Below, one piece after another: positions 7,613 to 16,022 of a DNA stretch of 35,484 nucleotides. The notes below the pieces were generated by a model. It saw only the letters and a program-made list of their open reading frames with translations, searched no databases and was not told the origin of the DNA. Origin of the DNA: CAZWVM01 sp964637705 (GTDB taxonomy: Bacteria; UBA8481); NCBI GenBank assembly GCA_964637705.1, contig CAZWVM010000008.1:1-35484 (forward strand), in the 5' to 3' direction. A program made the translations under genes and the position numbers. Position 1 is the first letter of the stretch. Each line of letters starts with the position of its first letter.

Positions 7613-8703
7613 TCCGCGCCGCCGCCCGCTGGCTCCGCTCCGTCCATTTCCCGTCCTATGTCATCTTCTTCGTGACGGGAATCTGCAATGCGCGCTGTCG
7701 CATGTGCTTCTACATGGAGAACATGGAGAAGAGCGACCGCGCGAAGGAACTGACCGTCGAGGAGTACGACCGCATCACGCGCCCGATTCCCTTCATCAAC
7801 ATCCTCGGGATCTCGGGCGGCGAGCCCTTCCTGCGCGACGACCTCGCCGAGCTCGTCGGCGTCATCTACCGGAACACGAAGCCGCTCGTCGTCGACCTGC
7901 CGACCAACGCCTACCTCGCGGAGAGGATCGTTCCGCAAGTCGAGAGGATCTGCCGCGAATGCCCGGAGATGGTCGTCGACCTCCAGTTCTCCGTCGACGG
8001 CCCGCCGGACGTGCACGACGCGATCCGGGGTCTGCCCGAGGGCTTCGCGCGCCTCCGGGAGACCTACGCGCGCGTCGCGGCGCTCAAGGCGCGCAACCCC
8101 AACCTCCGCCTCAAGGCCTGCGTCGTCTACTCGGCCTTCAACAAGGACAGGGTCGCCGAACTCTTCCCGATCCTCGACCGGGATTTTCCCGCGCTCGACC
8201 GCGTCGTCTTCTCGGTTGTCCACGGCACGGCCTCGGAAGACGCGTCATACGATTTCGACTGGGACCACTATTTCCGGCTCTGCGAGGACCTGCGCCGCCG
8301 GTCGCGCGTCGCGAGCCTCCTCGACCTCCACTCGCTCTTCACGATCGCCCTGCGCCAGGCGAAGAACGAGGTCCTGAAGGAGGTTCTCGCGAAGAAGGAC
8401 ATGTATCGCCGCTGCGGGGCGGGCGTCCGCGAGATCGTCGTTTCGGAATCCGGCCAGGTCTTTCCCTGCGAGCCCCTGTGGGAGAGCGTCGGCGATCTCA
8501 GGAAACAGGACTATGACCTCCTCCGCATTCTCCGTTCTCCCGAGATGACCGCGTTCCAGCGGCGCATCCGCGACGGCCGATGCAACTGCCACTGGGGCCT
8601 CCCCCTCTCCAACACGCTCCTCTACAGCCCGCGCTACTACGGGTTCATCGCCGCGGAGATGGTCCGCATCCTCGGGCGAAGCCTCGTCTCGCCCCGCTCC
8701 TGA
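7609..8703 (+). CDS. Radical SAM protein with SPASM-like C-terminus
   Basis: A 364-residue cytoplasmic enzyme. The canonical 4Fe-4S motif CxxxCxxC is C26-NAR-C30-RM-C33. It is followed by GISGGEPFLR, the SAM-binding GGE motif. The C-terminal part has scattered cysteines (R-C-G-A-G, V-F-P-C-E, C-N-C-H-W) as in SPASM/Twitch auxiliary-cluster domains. The ATG at 7609 is chosen because the family N-terminus begins there. A much longer upstream reading frame is a shadow of the opposite-strand SDR. It is first in the long plus-strand operon and lies 2 bases before the PHP gene. Its reaction is unknown. SPASM enzymes modify peptides, sugars or cofactors. Confidence 0.85.
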   Translation: MIRAAARWLRSVHFPSYVIFFVTGICNARCRMCFYMENMEKSDRAKELTVEEYDRITRPIPFINILGISGGEPFLRDDLAELVGVIYRNTKPLVVDLPTNAYLAERIVPQVERICRECPEMVVDLQFSVDGPPDVHDAIRGLPEGFARLRETYARVAALKARNPNLRLKACVVYSAFNKDRVAELFPILDRDFPALDRVVFSVVHGTASEDASYDFDWDHYFRLCEDLRRRSRVASLLDLHSLFTIALRQAKNEVLKEVLAKKDMYRRCGAGVREIVVSESGQVFPCEPLWESVGDLRKQDYDLLRILRSPEMTAFQRRIRDGRCNCHWGLPLSNTLLYSPRYYGFIAAEMVRILGRSLVSPRS

Positions 8704-8705
8704 CC

Positions 8706-9578
8706 ATGCCGCTTCGCCTCGACATGCACGTCCACTCCTGGTCGCGGGGCCGGGAATGCATGACGGCCGGCGAACTGGCCGAGGGGCTGAAGGCCCGCGG
8801 CATCGACGGCGCCGCGATCACCAATTTTCACGACGTCGCGCATGCCCGGGGCCTGGCGCGCGAACTGCCGGAATGCGTCATCATCGTCGGCCAGGAGATG
8901 CTGACGCGCGACGGGCATGTGACGGGCCTGGGGCTCCGCGAGCGCATCGACGACTTTCTCTCCGCGGCCGAGACGATCGAGCGGATTCACGCGCAGGGCG
9001 GCGTGGCGGTCGCCGTCCATCCCTTTCTCCACCTCGGAGTTCGCGACCTCGTCTTTTCCCTGCCCTTCGACGCGATCGAGAGCTTCAACGCCTTCGCGGC
9101 GTCCTTCTTCGTCTTCGACGGGCGCAACCGTCGCGCCGCCGCCGCCGCCCGCGCCCTGCGCCTCACCGCCCTCGCCGGTTCCGACACGACATCTCCCCGC
9201 CACGTCGGCACCAGCTGGACGGAGATCGACGTTCCGGATGGCACGTCCCCGGTCGACGCGTTGCGCCTCGGGGCGGTGAGCCGTCGCGAGCGCCGCTTGC
9301 CCCATCCCTACGCCTTCTTCCTCCGCGGGCTCTACCGTCGGAACCTTCCGCCCCTGGAGACGCACGAGGTCGCCTGCTTCCTCTGCGGCCACGCCCAGGT
9401 CGTCTCCCTCTGGCGCCGGAGGCACACCTGCCTCGACTGCGGCCGCGTCGAGAGGGCGCGCATCGCCTGCTGCAACGGCCACTACCTCTGCCATCCCTGT
9501 TTCATCCGCCGCGACATCGATCTCTCCTCGCGCCGCCCCCCGGCGTCCCCGCCCTCCGCAGATTCCCCGACGACCTGA
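8706..9578 (+). CDS. PHP-domain phosphoesterase fused to a Cys-rich zinc-ribbon tail
   Basis: A 290-residue protein. Residues 1-200 form a PHP domain: HxH at H8/H10, a His-Pro at 105-106 and G-S-D-T-T-S-P-R-H at 158-166. This is the multi-metal site of histidinol-phosphatase and polymerase PHP phosphoesterases. Residues 224-265 carry four cysteine pairs (C224/C227, C242/C245, C255/C256, C262/C265), consistent with two zinc-binding or Fe-S knuckles. I do not recognise this fusion from a named family. It lies 2 bases after one radical SAM gene and 48 bases before another. It could remove a phosphate from a sugar intermediate, with the tail acting as a binding or docking element, but this is inference. 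Confidence 0.8.
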   Translation: MPLRLDMHVHSWSRGRECMTAGELAEGLKARGIDGAAITNFHDVAHARGLARELPECVIIVGQEMLTRDGHVTGLGLRERIDDFLSAAETIERIHAQGGVAVAVHPFLHLGVRDLVFSLPFDAIESFNAFAASFFVFDGRNRRAAAAARALRLTALAGSDTTSPRHVGTSWTEIDVPDGTSPVDALRLGAVSRRERRLPHPYAFFLRGLYRRNLPPLETHEVACFLCGHAQVVSLWRRRHTCLDCGRVERARIACCNGHYLCHPCFIRRDIDLSSRRPPASPPSADSPTT

Positions 9579-9598
9579 CTGGCCCTGGAGCCGGTCAG
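9575..9598 (+). terminator. Hairpin at the end of the PHP gene
   Basis: CTGACTGGC (9575-9583) pairs with GCCGGTCAG (9590-9598), a 9-bp stem with one G-U pair and a 6-base loop. It includes the PHP stop codon and no U-tract follows. It could be a weak or partial terminator or an RNA-stability element between cistrons. Confidence 0.35.
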
Positions 9599-9602
9599 TC
9601 TG

Positions 9603-9608
9603 TACAAT
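9603..9608 (+). promoter_or_regulatory. Possible -10 box before the second radical SAM gene
   Basis: TACAAT matches the -10 consensus in five of six positions. A convincing -35 is not visible 16-18 bases upstream. The next ATG is 7 bases downstream (9616) and opens a five-codon mini-ORF. Confidence 0.3.
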
Positions 9609-9615
9609 CGTCCCG

Positions 9616-9633
9616 ATGAGGACTTCATGCTGA
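9616..9633 (+). other. Possible mini-ORF (MRTSC) overlapping the second radical SAM start
   Basis: ATG at 9616 encodes M-R-T-S-C. Its TGA (9631-9633) falls just after the ATG of the radical SAM gene at 9627. It repeats the arrangement at 7592: a -10 box, a very short reading frame and an overlap with a radical SAM start. This is speculative. Confidence 0.2.
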
Positions 9634-10658
9634 GACGGATCGCCCGGTTCCTGGGCAAGATGAGGTTGTATGCCCGCGTGGGGCTCACGCGCATGACGCC
9701 CCGCAAGGCCTGGGTCATGGCCCGTTACTGGGTCATGCGCCACGTGCTCGGCCGCCCCGTCCCCTGGCTCATCGAACTCTCCGTCACCTACGAATGCCAG
9801 TGCCGATGCCCTCACTGTTCCGTCGGCAAGTACCTCGACGAGTCACGGAAGGCGGACGAGCTGAGCACCGAGGAGATGAAATCGATCCTCGGGCAGGCCG
9901 TCGCGATCGGCATCCCCAAGGTCGACTTCTTCGGTGGCGAGCCACTCCTCAGGCACGACATCCTCGAGCTCGTCCGCTACGGCGAGAGCCTCGGGATCTA
10001 CACCTCCGTCACCACCAATGGCTGGGATCTCTCCCGCGGGATGGTGGAGAAACTGGAGAAGGCGGGCGTCTCCTGCGTCAACATTTCGATCGATTCGACG
10101 ACCGAGAAGGTTCACGACCGTCTCCGCGGCCTCTCGGGGCTCTTCGAGAAGGCCCGCGAGGGATTCCTCGCCTGCGCCGACGCCGGCATCCCGACCATCT
10201 TCTCGACCTACGTCATGAAGCGCAGCATCCGCGGGTTCGAACCCGGCGAGCGGGACGAGAGCGAGTTGACCGGCCTCATCCGCCTCGCCCGGGACTTCCG
10301 CGCCGCCGGCGTTCGCATCCTCTTCCCGATCCTCTCGGGCAAGTGGGAGGACGAGAAGAAGAAGGAGCTGACGGAGGAAGAGAAGGCCCACGTGATCAAT
10401 TCGCTCGATCCCTCCTTCGCCTTCATCGAGGGGGCCTACTCGGTCGTCAAGGGACAGAAGTCCTGCCAGTCGCTCTCCGGCCACATGTTCAACATCTCTC
10501 CCTACGGCGACGTTCAGCTCTGCGTGGTCTATCCCGAGAGCTTCGGGAACCTGAAGGCGAAGCCGCTCGCGCAGGTCCTCGCGGACATGTACTCCCACCC
10601 GACGTACCTCAAGAACAAGGGCGGGAGCTGCTGCAACACGACCGAACTGGCGAGGTGA
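9627..10658 (+). CDS. Radical SAM protein
   Basis: A 343-residue protein. The cluster motif is C57-QCR-C61-PH-C64, followed by FFGGEPLLR (GGE motif) and a TTNGWDLS strand typical of the SPASM/PqqE-like half barrel. Near the C-terminus are the stretch NISPYGDVQLC, a common C-terminal SPASM-type segment, and a terminal G-S-C-C-N. Residues 1-48 are basic and hydrophobic (R-R and W-V-M repeats), possibly a membrane-associating helix. The product has the same class as the gene at 7609 but is clearly different in sequence. Its stop overlaps the GTG of the B12 radical SAM gene, so both are co-translated. The substrate is unknown. Confidence 0.83.
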   Translation: MLRRIARFLGKMRLYARVGLTRMTPRKAWVMARYWVMRHVLGRPVPWLIELSVTYECQCRCPHCSVGKYLDESRKADELSTEEMKSILGQAVAIGIPKVDFFGGEPLLRHDILELVRYGESLGIYTSVTTNGWDLSRGMVEKLEKAGVSCVNISIDSTTEKVHDRLRGLSGLFEKAREGFLACADAGIPTIFSTYVMKRSIRGFEPGERDESELTGLIRLARDFRAAGVRILFPILSGKWEDEKKKELTEEEKAHVINSLDPSFAFIEGAYSVVKGQKSCQSLSGHMFNISPYGDVQLCVVYPESFGNLKAKPLAQVLADMYSHPTYLKNKGGSCCNTTELAR

Positions 10659-12160
10659 GGGTCACCCTCGTCCGCCCGCCCGCGTACTCCGCGGGCCTCA
10701 TGGGGGCGCAGCTCGTGCCCTTTCTCGGCATCGCCTACGTCGCCGCCGCCCTGCGCCGCGCGGGGCATGACGTCTCGGTCATCGACATGTGCGGCGAGGA
10801 GATCGACCGGACGGAGGTCGTGCGGGGGCGGTACGTCCGCTATGGGATGAGCCTCGAGGCGGCCCTCGCGCGCCTGGGAACCCCTGACGTCATCGGCGTC
10901 ACGTCCTCCTTCTCCATGGACTGGGTCTTCCACCGCGAGCTGATCCTCGCCCTGCGCGCCGCGGCGCCGCGGGCCTTTCTGATCGCGGGCGGCGAGCACG
11001 TCTCGGCCCTGCCGGAGTTCTCGCTCCGCGACTGTCCCGCGCTCGACGCCGTGGTCGTCGGGGAAGGGGAGGAGACCGCGGTGCGGCTCCTGGCCGCGCG
11101 GGCCGCCGGGGCGGATCCGGGCGAAGTCCGCGGCGTGGCCTGGCGCGACGCCGGCGGCACGATCCGCGTCAACCCCCGCGCCGACCGCATCCGCGACATC
11201 GACCGGATCCCGCCCCCGGCGTGGGATCTCTTCCCGCTCGCGAATTACCTCGACCGCGGACTCAACTACCACGTCGGCCGCGGCCGCACCGTGCCGATGC
11301 TGGCCACCCGGGGGTGCCCCTATTCCTGCAGCTTCTGCTCGAACGACGGCATGTGGGGTCACCCGTGGGTCTCGCGGAGCCCCGGGGCGGTCGTCGAGGA
11401 GATGAGGTCGCACGTCGAGATCCACCGCGCCGAGAACTTCGTCTTTTCCGACCTCACGGCCGTCGTACGGCGCGACCACATCGTGGCGCTCTGCCGCGAG
11501 ATCCTCGACCGGGGACTCGCGGTGACCTGGCAGCTTCCGACCCTGCGCACCGAGGCCGTCGATCGCGAGGTGCTGTCGCTCATGAGGCGTGCCGGCTGCC
11601 GCGAGCTCGACTTCGCGATCGAGAGCGGGTCGGAGGTCGTGCTCCGGAGCGTCAACAAGAGGAGCGATCCCGGGCGCATCGCCGCTCTCGTCCGCGAGGC
11701 GCTCGCGGAGAAGATGAACCTCTCCGTCAACATCGTTCTCGGTCTTCCGGCCGAGGGCCTCCGGGAGTACGCGAAGAGCTACCTCCTCTGCCTCCGCCTC
11801 GCGGTGCTCGGCCTGCACGAGCTGAACGCCTTTCCCTTCATTCCCTACCCCGGCTCGCCGCTCTTCCGGGAGTTTCTCGCGGAGAAGAGGATCGTCCTGG
11901 ACGACGCGTATTTCCTGTCGCTCTTCGGCTATGCCGACCTCGCCGAGAGCGTCTCCTGGTCGAAACGCTTCTCGCCTCGCGCCATGAATTTCCTTAGGAT
12001 CTTCCTCATGACCTCCTTCTACGCCGTCATGTTCGCTTCGCATCCCGCGCGTTTCGCGCGGTTCCTGGCGAACCTCGCGCGCGGCCGCGCGACGACGAAG
12101 CTCGAGGGGGTCCTGAGGCGCGTGCGCAGGAACCGGGAGGCGTACGCGGCGCGGGCATGA
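10655..12160 (+). CDS. B12-binding-domain radical SAM protein
   Basis: A 501-residue protein. Residues 1-150 form a cobalamin-binding Rossmann-like domain (V-T-L-V-R-P-P start, G-I-A-Y-V-A-A-A-L-R-R-A-G-H, then V-V-V-G-E-G-E-E). Residues ~210-400 form the radical SAM barrel with C221-PYS-C225-SF-C228. The ~100-residue C-terminal part has hydrophobic and basic helices. Class B methylases and the HpnP/BchE types have this layout. They typically methylate or rearrange unactivated carbons. GTG at 10655 is chosen because it overlaps the previous stop (GTGA) and precedes the first strand of the B12 domain. Its stop overlaps the transketolase start. The substrate is unknown, possibly the surface sugar or its lipid carrier. 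Confidence 0.85.
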   Translation: MRVTLVRPPAYSAGLMGAQLVPFLGIAYVAAALRRAGHDVSVIDMCGEEIDRTEVVRGRYVRYGMSLEAALARLGTPDVIGVTSSFSMDWVFHRELILALRAAAPRAFLIAGGEHVSALPEFSLRDCPALDAVVVGEGEETAVRLLAARAAGADPGEVRGVAWRDAGGTIRVNPRADRIRDIDRIPPPAWDLFPLANYLDRGLNYHVGRGRTVPMLATRGCPYSCSFCSNDGMWGHPWVSRSPGAVVEEMRSHVEIHRAENFVFSDLTAVVRRDHIVALCREILDRGLAVTWQLPTLRTEAVDREVLSLMRRAGCRELDFAIESGSEVVLRSVNKRSDPGRIAALVREALAEKMNLSVNIVLGLPAEGLREYAKSYLLCLRLAVLGLHELNAFPFIPYPGSPLFREFLAEKRIVLDDAYFLSLFGYADLAESVSWSKRFSPRAMNFLRIFLMTSFYAVMFASHPARFARFLANLARGRATTKLEGVLRRVRRNREAYAARA

Positions 12161-12975
12161 ACGCGAGGGCGATGGAGGAGAAGGCGCGGGCGATCCGCAG
12201 GACGGTCCTCGAGATGATCGTCTCGGCCGGCAAGGGGCACATCGGCGGCGCCTACTCCTCGACGGAGATTCTCGTCGCCCTGCACTACGGGGGCTTCCTG
12301 CGCCGCGAGCGCGGACCCGGGGCTGGCCGCGACCGGTTCCTCCTCTCCAAGGGCCACTCCTGCGCTTCGCTCTACGCCGTCCTCGCCGACCTCGGCGTCA
12401 TCCCGCGCGACGCGATCGAGAACTTCCAGAGGCCGGGAACGCTTCTGCGGGGCCATCCCGACCGGCACATCCCCGGGATCGAGTCGGACGCGGGGTCCCT
12501 CGGCCACGGGCTCGGCATCGCCTCGGGCCTGGCCCTCGCCGCCCGCCTCGACGGTCGGGACGACCGAACCTTCGTGCTCCTCGGCGACGGCGAGTGCAAC
12601 GAGGGGCAGGTCTGGGAGGCGGCGCTCTTCGCCGCCCAGCACCGTCTCGATAATCTCTGCGCGGTCGTCGACCACAACGGATTCTGCTCCACCGACCGGC
12701 TCGCGAACGCGCTCGACGTCGCGCCGCTCCGCGAGAAATGGGAGGCCTTCGGCTGGCGCGCCGTCGAGGTGGACGGCCATTCGCCCGTTGCGCTCTGCGC
12801 GGCCTTCGAGGCCTTCGCCGCGGGCGGTCTCGACCGTCCGACGGCCGTCGTGGCGCGGACGGTGAAGGGCAAGGGCGTCTCCTTCATGGAGAACGTCGCG
12901 AAGTGGCATCATGGAGTGCCGAAGGGCGACGAGGTCGAGAGGGCGAGGAAGGAACTGGGCCGTGAAGATCTCTGA
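12157..12975 (+). CDS. Transketolase, N-terminal (TPP pyrophosphate-binding) subunit
   Basis: A 272-residue protein corresponding to the first half of transketolase. The TPP motif is G-D-G at 143-145, with N148 and a downstream V-D-H-N-G. His28 (G-K-G-H) and His67 (S-K-G-H-S) match substrate/TPP histidines, and G-S-L-G-H-G-L-G lies at 113-120. It acts with the next gene to form the complete two-subunit enzyme, which moves a two-carbon ketol unit between sugars in a TPP-dependent way. It starts at ATG overlapping the upstream stop (ATGA). Its position inside a glycan cluster, not with pentose phosphate genes, suggests a dedicated role in building an unusual sugar. Confidence 0.9.
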   Translation: MNARAMEEKARAIRRTVLEMIVSAGKGHIGGAYSSTEILVALHYGGFLRRERGPGAGRDRFLLSKGHSCASLYAVLADLGVIPRDAIENFQRPGTLLRGHPDRHIPGIESDAGSLGHGLGIASGLALAARLDGRDDRTFVLLGDGECNEGQVWEAALFAAQHRLDNLCAVVDHNGFCSTDRLANALDVAPLREKWEAFGWRAVEVDGHSPVALCAAFEAFAAGGLDRPTAVVARTVKGKGVSFMENVAKWHHGVPKGDEVERARKELGREDL

Positions 12976-13909
12976 GATCGACATGCGCGACGCCTTCTTC
13001 GACGAGGTCCTGCGCCTCGCGCGCGCGGACCGCGATCTCGTCTTCCTCACCGCCGACATGGGCGCCTTCAGTCTCGAGGCCTTCAAGCGCGACCTTCCCG
13101 CCCAGTTCTGCAACGCGGGCATCGCGGAACAGAACCTCGTCTCCGTGGCGGCCGGCCTCGCCCTCGGCGGCAAGAAGCCCTTCATCTACTCCATCATCCC
13201 GTTCGTGACCCTGCGGTGTCTCGAGCAGATCAAGGTCGATCTCTGCTCGATGAACCTCCCGGTCGTCGTCGTGGGCGTCGGGAGCGGGCTGACGTACGGC
13301 GCCGACGGGCCGACCCACCACGCGACGCACGACGTCGCGGTGATGAGGGTCCTGCCCGAGCTGACCCTCTTCAACCCCTCGGACGCGGTCCAGACCCGCT
13401 GGTGCGCGGGCGCCGCGTACCGTGCGGCCGGCCCGGTCTACGTGCGCGTCGAGCGCGGGCGACTGCCGGAGATTCACCCGGAGGGGACGGACTTCTCGCG
13501 GGGCGTCGTGCGCGCGCGGGCCGGCGCCGACGTGACGATCGTCGCCACGGGATACACCGTCCACCAGGCGCTTCTCGCGGCCGACCGGCTTGCGGAGTCG
13601 GGAATCGACGCGGGCGTCGTGGACCTCTTCCGGGTCCGCCCCGCCCCGGTCGGCGAACTGGAGACGATCCTCGGCGAGAGCCGCCGGGTCGTGACCTACG
13701 AGGAGAATTCGCTGACGGGCGGGATCGGGTCGCTCGTCGCCGAGGTGATGGCGGAGATGGGCATGGCCCGGCCGTTCCGCCGCGTCGCCGTGCCCGACGC
13801 CCATTGCTTCCTCACGATGGAGCGGGAGGCGATGCACCGCGAGCTGGGACTGGATGCCGCGAGCGCGGCCGCCGCGCTCCGCGACTGGATCAAGGAGTGT
13901 CGATCATGA
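12962..13909 (+). CDS. Transketolase, C-terminal (pyrimidine-binding) subunit
   Basis: A 315-residue protein matching the pyrimidine-binding and C-terminal domains. The TPP-activating glutamate is E56 in N-A-G-I-A-E-Q-N. G-L-T-Y-G-A-D-G-P-T-H-H is the usual substrate-loop motif. GTG at 12962 is chosen because an AGGAAGGA SD precedes it by about 8 bases. The gene overlaps the N-terminal subunit by 14 bases, so the two are produced together. A split enzyme of this kind is common in archaea and in some bacterial secondary pathways. The donor and acceptor sugars are unknown. Confidence 0.9.
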   Translation: MKISEIDMRDAFFDEVLRLARADRDLVFLTADMGAFSLEAFKRDLPAQFCNAGIAEQNLVSVAAGLALGGKKPFIYSIIPFVTLRCLEQIKVDLCSMNLPVVVVGVGSGLTYGADGPTHHATHDVAVMRVLPELTLFNPSDAVQTRWCAGAAYRAAGPVYVRVERGRLPEIHPEGTDFSRGVVRARAGADVTIVATGYTVHQALLAADRLAESGIDAGVVDLFRVRPAPVGELETILGESRRVVTYEENSLTGGIGSLVAEVMAEMGMARPFRRVAVPDAHCFLTMEREAMHRELGLDAASAAAALRDWIKECRS

Positions 13910-14268
13910 AGGTCTTCCGCGCGTCCAACGCGACGCCGTTCATCACGAAGGACGATTCGGAGATCCGGGTCGTCGTCGACCGGACCAACAGCCCGATCAC
14001 CGCCCTTTCCCTTGCCGAGGCCACGGTTCCGCCGCGCGGCGTGACGGCCTGGCATCGCCTCGAGGGCATCGACGAGATCTACTACGTCCTGCACGGACAC
14101 GGTCGGATGGAGGTGGACGGTGAGACGGCCGAGATCGGGCCCGGCGACGCGGTCTGGATGCCCGCCGGCTCGCGCCAGCGAATCCGCAACCTCTCCGACG
14201 ACCCCCTCGTCTTTCTCTGCGCCTGCGGACCCGCCTACGAACCGGCGCGGGACGTCCGGCAGGAATGA
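13906..14268 (+). CDS. Small cupin-fold protein
   Basis: A 120-residue single-domain cupin. Motif 1 is W-H-R-L-E-G-I-D-E-I-Y-Y-V-L-H-G and motif 2 is G-D-A-V-W-M-P-A-G-S-R-Q. One of the usual metal histidines in motif 1 is Leu and the His of motif 2 is Gln, so metal binding may be weak or altered. Some cupins in sugar loci are epimerases or keto-isomerases (RmlC/FdtA types) but this one is shorter and closest to the mannose-6-phosphate-isomerase-like cupins. It overlaps the transketolase stop (ATGA). The role is unproven. Isomerisation or binding of a keto-sugar intermediate would fit. Confidence 0.8.
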   Translation: MKVFRASNATPFITKDDSEIRVVVDRTNSPITALSLAEATVPPRGVTAWHRLEGIDEIYYVLHGHGRMEVDGETAEIGPGDAVWMPAGSRQRIRNLSDDPLVFLCACGPAYEPARDVRQE

Positions 14269-14274
14269 GCCGCC

Positions 14275-14303
14275 TTGCCCGAGGGTCGGAGGACGTTTAG
14301 GAT
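14275..14303 (+). promoter_or_regulatory. Leaderless promoter of the DegT aminotransferase gene
   Basis: TTGCCC (14275-14280), a 17-base spacer and TAGGAT (14298-14303) are followed by 6 bases and the GTG at 14310. The nearest GGAGG is too far upstream to be an SD. This may allow independent expression within the operon. Confidence 0.4.
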
Positions 14304-14309
14304 GCGGAC

Positions 14310-15431
14310 GTGACCGCGAAGCCTTCGAAACGAATCCGTTTCCCCGTGGCCGAACCCGTGATCGGAAGCGCCGAGGCGCGGGCGGTGGCGCGCTGCGTCA
14401 CCGACGGGTGGATCTCGTCCTTGAGCCCCGAGATTCCGGCCTTCGAGAGGGAGTTCGCGGCTTTCTGCGGGGCGCGCGAGGGCGTGGCGACATCCACGGG
14501 CACCGCCGCACTCCACCTCGCGCTCGTCGCCCTCGGCGTCGGTCCCGGCGACGAGGTCATCGTTCCGGACATGACTTTCGTCGCGACGGCCAACGCCGTC
14601 GCCTATTGCGGCGCGAAGGTCGTCACGGCCGACGTCGATCCCCGGACCTGGAACCTCTGCCCGATCGAGGTCGCGCGACGCGTCACGAAGCGGACTCGAG
14701 CCGTCATTCCCGTGCACCTCTTCGGATCCCCGGCCGCGATGGGGGAGATCCGGGCGGCGGCGGGCGGACGGGTCCACGTCGTCGAGGACGCGGCCGAGAG
14801 CCATGGGGCCACCCTGGGCCGCCGCCGAACGGGGACGCTGGGGACGATGGGGTGCTTCAGCTTCTACGCCAACAAGACGATCACGACGGGCGAGGGCGGC
14901 CTGATCACGCTCGACGACGCCCGCCACGCCGCGCGCCTTCGCTTCCTCCGCGATCACGCCATGGATCCGAAGAAGCGCTACTACCATCCGGAACTGGGAT
15001 TCAACTACCGGCTGACCGGTCTCCAGGCCGCCCTCGGCCGCGCCCAGATGAAGCGGATCGACGGCCTGATCGAACGAAAGAGGAGGAACGGGGCGGCCTA
15101 CCGCGAGGTGCTGGCCGGGATCGGGGGCCTCGAATTCCAGGCAAGCCTTCCGGGGAGCGCGAGCTCGGAGTGGATGGTCTCGGTCCTCCTCCCGCCCGAA
15201 GTCGACCGCGAGGACGTGGCTGCGCGCCTCGGGGCGAAGGGCATCGACACGCGTCCCTTCTTCCACCCGATCTCGGCCCTGCCCTTGTACCGCGGCGCGC
15301 GTCATCCCGTTGCCCGTTCGCTCCACCGGCGCGGGCTGACCCTCCCTTCCTCCGCGCGCCTTTCGACGCGCGACGTCGAGGTGATCGGCGCGGCCCTGCG
15401 CCGGATCCTGGCGCGTCGCGTCGGGCGCTAG
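14310..15431 (+). CDS. DegT/DnrJ/EryC1/StrS aminotransferase (perosamine synthase-like)
   Basis: A 373-residue PLP-dependent sugar aminotransferase. The PLP lysine is K189 in the motif F-Y-A-N-K-T, followed by the glycine-rich T-G-E-G-G. D160 in V-E-D-A-A-E is the PLP-nitrogen contact. The N-terminal P-V-A-E-P-V-I-G-S-A-E and internal G-F-N-Y-R-L-T-G-L-Q-A-A-L-G-R motifs resemble the GDP-perosamine/4-amino-sugar synthases. It transfers an amino group, usually from glutamate, to a keto sugar nucleotide. The GTG start is set by the promoter geometry (6 bases after TAGGAT). The following GNAT gene suggests the amine is then acylated. Confidence 0.87.
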   Translation: MTAKPSKRIRFPVAEPVIGSAEARAVARCVTDGWISSLSPEIPAFEREFAAFCGAREGVATSTGTAALHLALVALGVGPGDEVIVPDMTFVATANAVAYCGAKVVTADVDPRTWNLCPIEVARRVTKRTRAVIPVHLFGSPAAMGEIRAAAGGRVHVVEDAAESHGATLGRRRTGTLGTMGCFSFYANKTITTGEGGLITLDDARHAARLRFLRDHAMDPKKRYYHPELGFNYRLTGLQAALGRAQMKRIDGLIERKRRNGAAYREVLAGIGGLEFQASLPGSASSEWMVSVLLPPEVDREDVAARLGAKGIDTRPFFHPISALPLYRGARHPVARSLHRRGLTLPSSARLSTRDVEVIGAALRRILARRVGR

Positions 15432-15452
15432 GGGAACCGGGCCGGCCGCGGA

Positions 15453-16022
15453 GTGATCCGACCTCTCGAGTCCGGCGACGCGGCGCGCTGCGCCGAACTC
15501 CATGCCCGGGGATTGCCCGATGGCTTCCTGGTCGCCCTGGGGATTCCCTTTCTCGGGGCGATGTACGAATCGCTCATCCTCTCGAATGAGGTCTTCGGTT
15601 TCGCAGCCGGACCCGGATGCGACGGTTTCGTGATCTGCACGACGGATCGCCGGGCGGCGGAGAAGGCCTTGCGGCGCCGTCGCCGGCGGTTGGCGCTCGC
15701 TGCCGCGCCGCGGCTCCTCGTCCGCCCGGCGCTGATCCTTCGCCTCGCGCGCGGCCTTTCTTATGCCGAAGCCCCCCATCCCTGCGCGGCCGAGCTCATT
15801 GCCATCGTCGTGGACGAGTCGCGACGTTCGCAGGGGCTCGGGGCGGCGCTGGAGGCCGCGGCGATCGGCGAGTTCAGGCGGCGGGATGTCGGATCCTGCT
15901 CCGTGGTCGTGACCGCCGAGAATGGCGGCGCGCGGAGGTTCTACGAGCGGAGCGGCTGGAGGCTCCATGGCGTCCGAACCGTCTTCGGCCGCGACATGGC
16001 GGAGTACGTGCGGTCATGCTGA
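15453..16022 (+). CDS. GNAT-family N-acetyltransferase
   Basis: A 189-residue protein with the acetyl-CoA-binding motif A (S-R-R-S-Q-G-L-G-A-A-L) in the second half and a C-terminal R-R-F-Y-E-R-S-G-W strand and turn, as in GNAT enzymes. The middle contains a basic, hydrophobic stretch (R-R-R-R-R-L-A-L-A-A-A-P-R-L-L). It starts at GTG 21 bases after the aminotransferase stop, and its end overlaps the next gene by 7 bases. In this setting it is likely to acylate the amino group installed by the DegT enzyme, the role seen for similar pairs in surface-sugar loci. The acyl donor is presumably acetyl-CoA, but this is not proven. Confidence 0.83.
   Translation: MIRPLESGDAARCAELHARGLPDGFLVALGIPFLGAMYESLILSNEVFGFAAGPGCDGFVICTTDRRAAEKALRRRRRRLALAAAPRLLVRPALILRLARGLSYAEAPHPCAAELIAIVVDESRRSQGLGAALEAAAIGEFRRRDVGSCSVVVTAENGGARRFYERSGWRLHGVRTVFGRDMAEYVRSC

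Noticed and set aside
12157..13909. Split transketolase as DXP synthase or pyruvate dehydrogenase E1
   Set aside because: The G-L-T-Y-G-A-D-G-P-T-H-H motif and subunit lengths fit transketolase; no lipoyl-partner genes are nearby.
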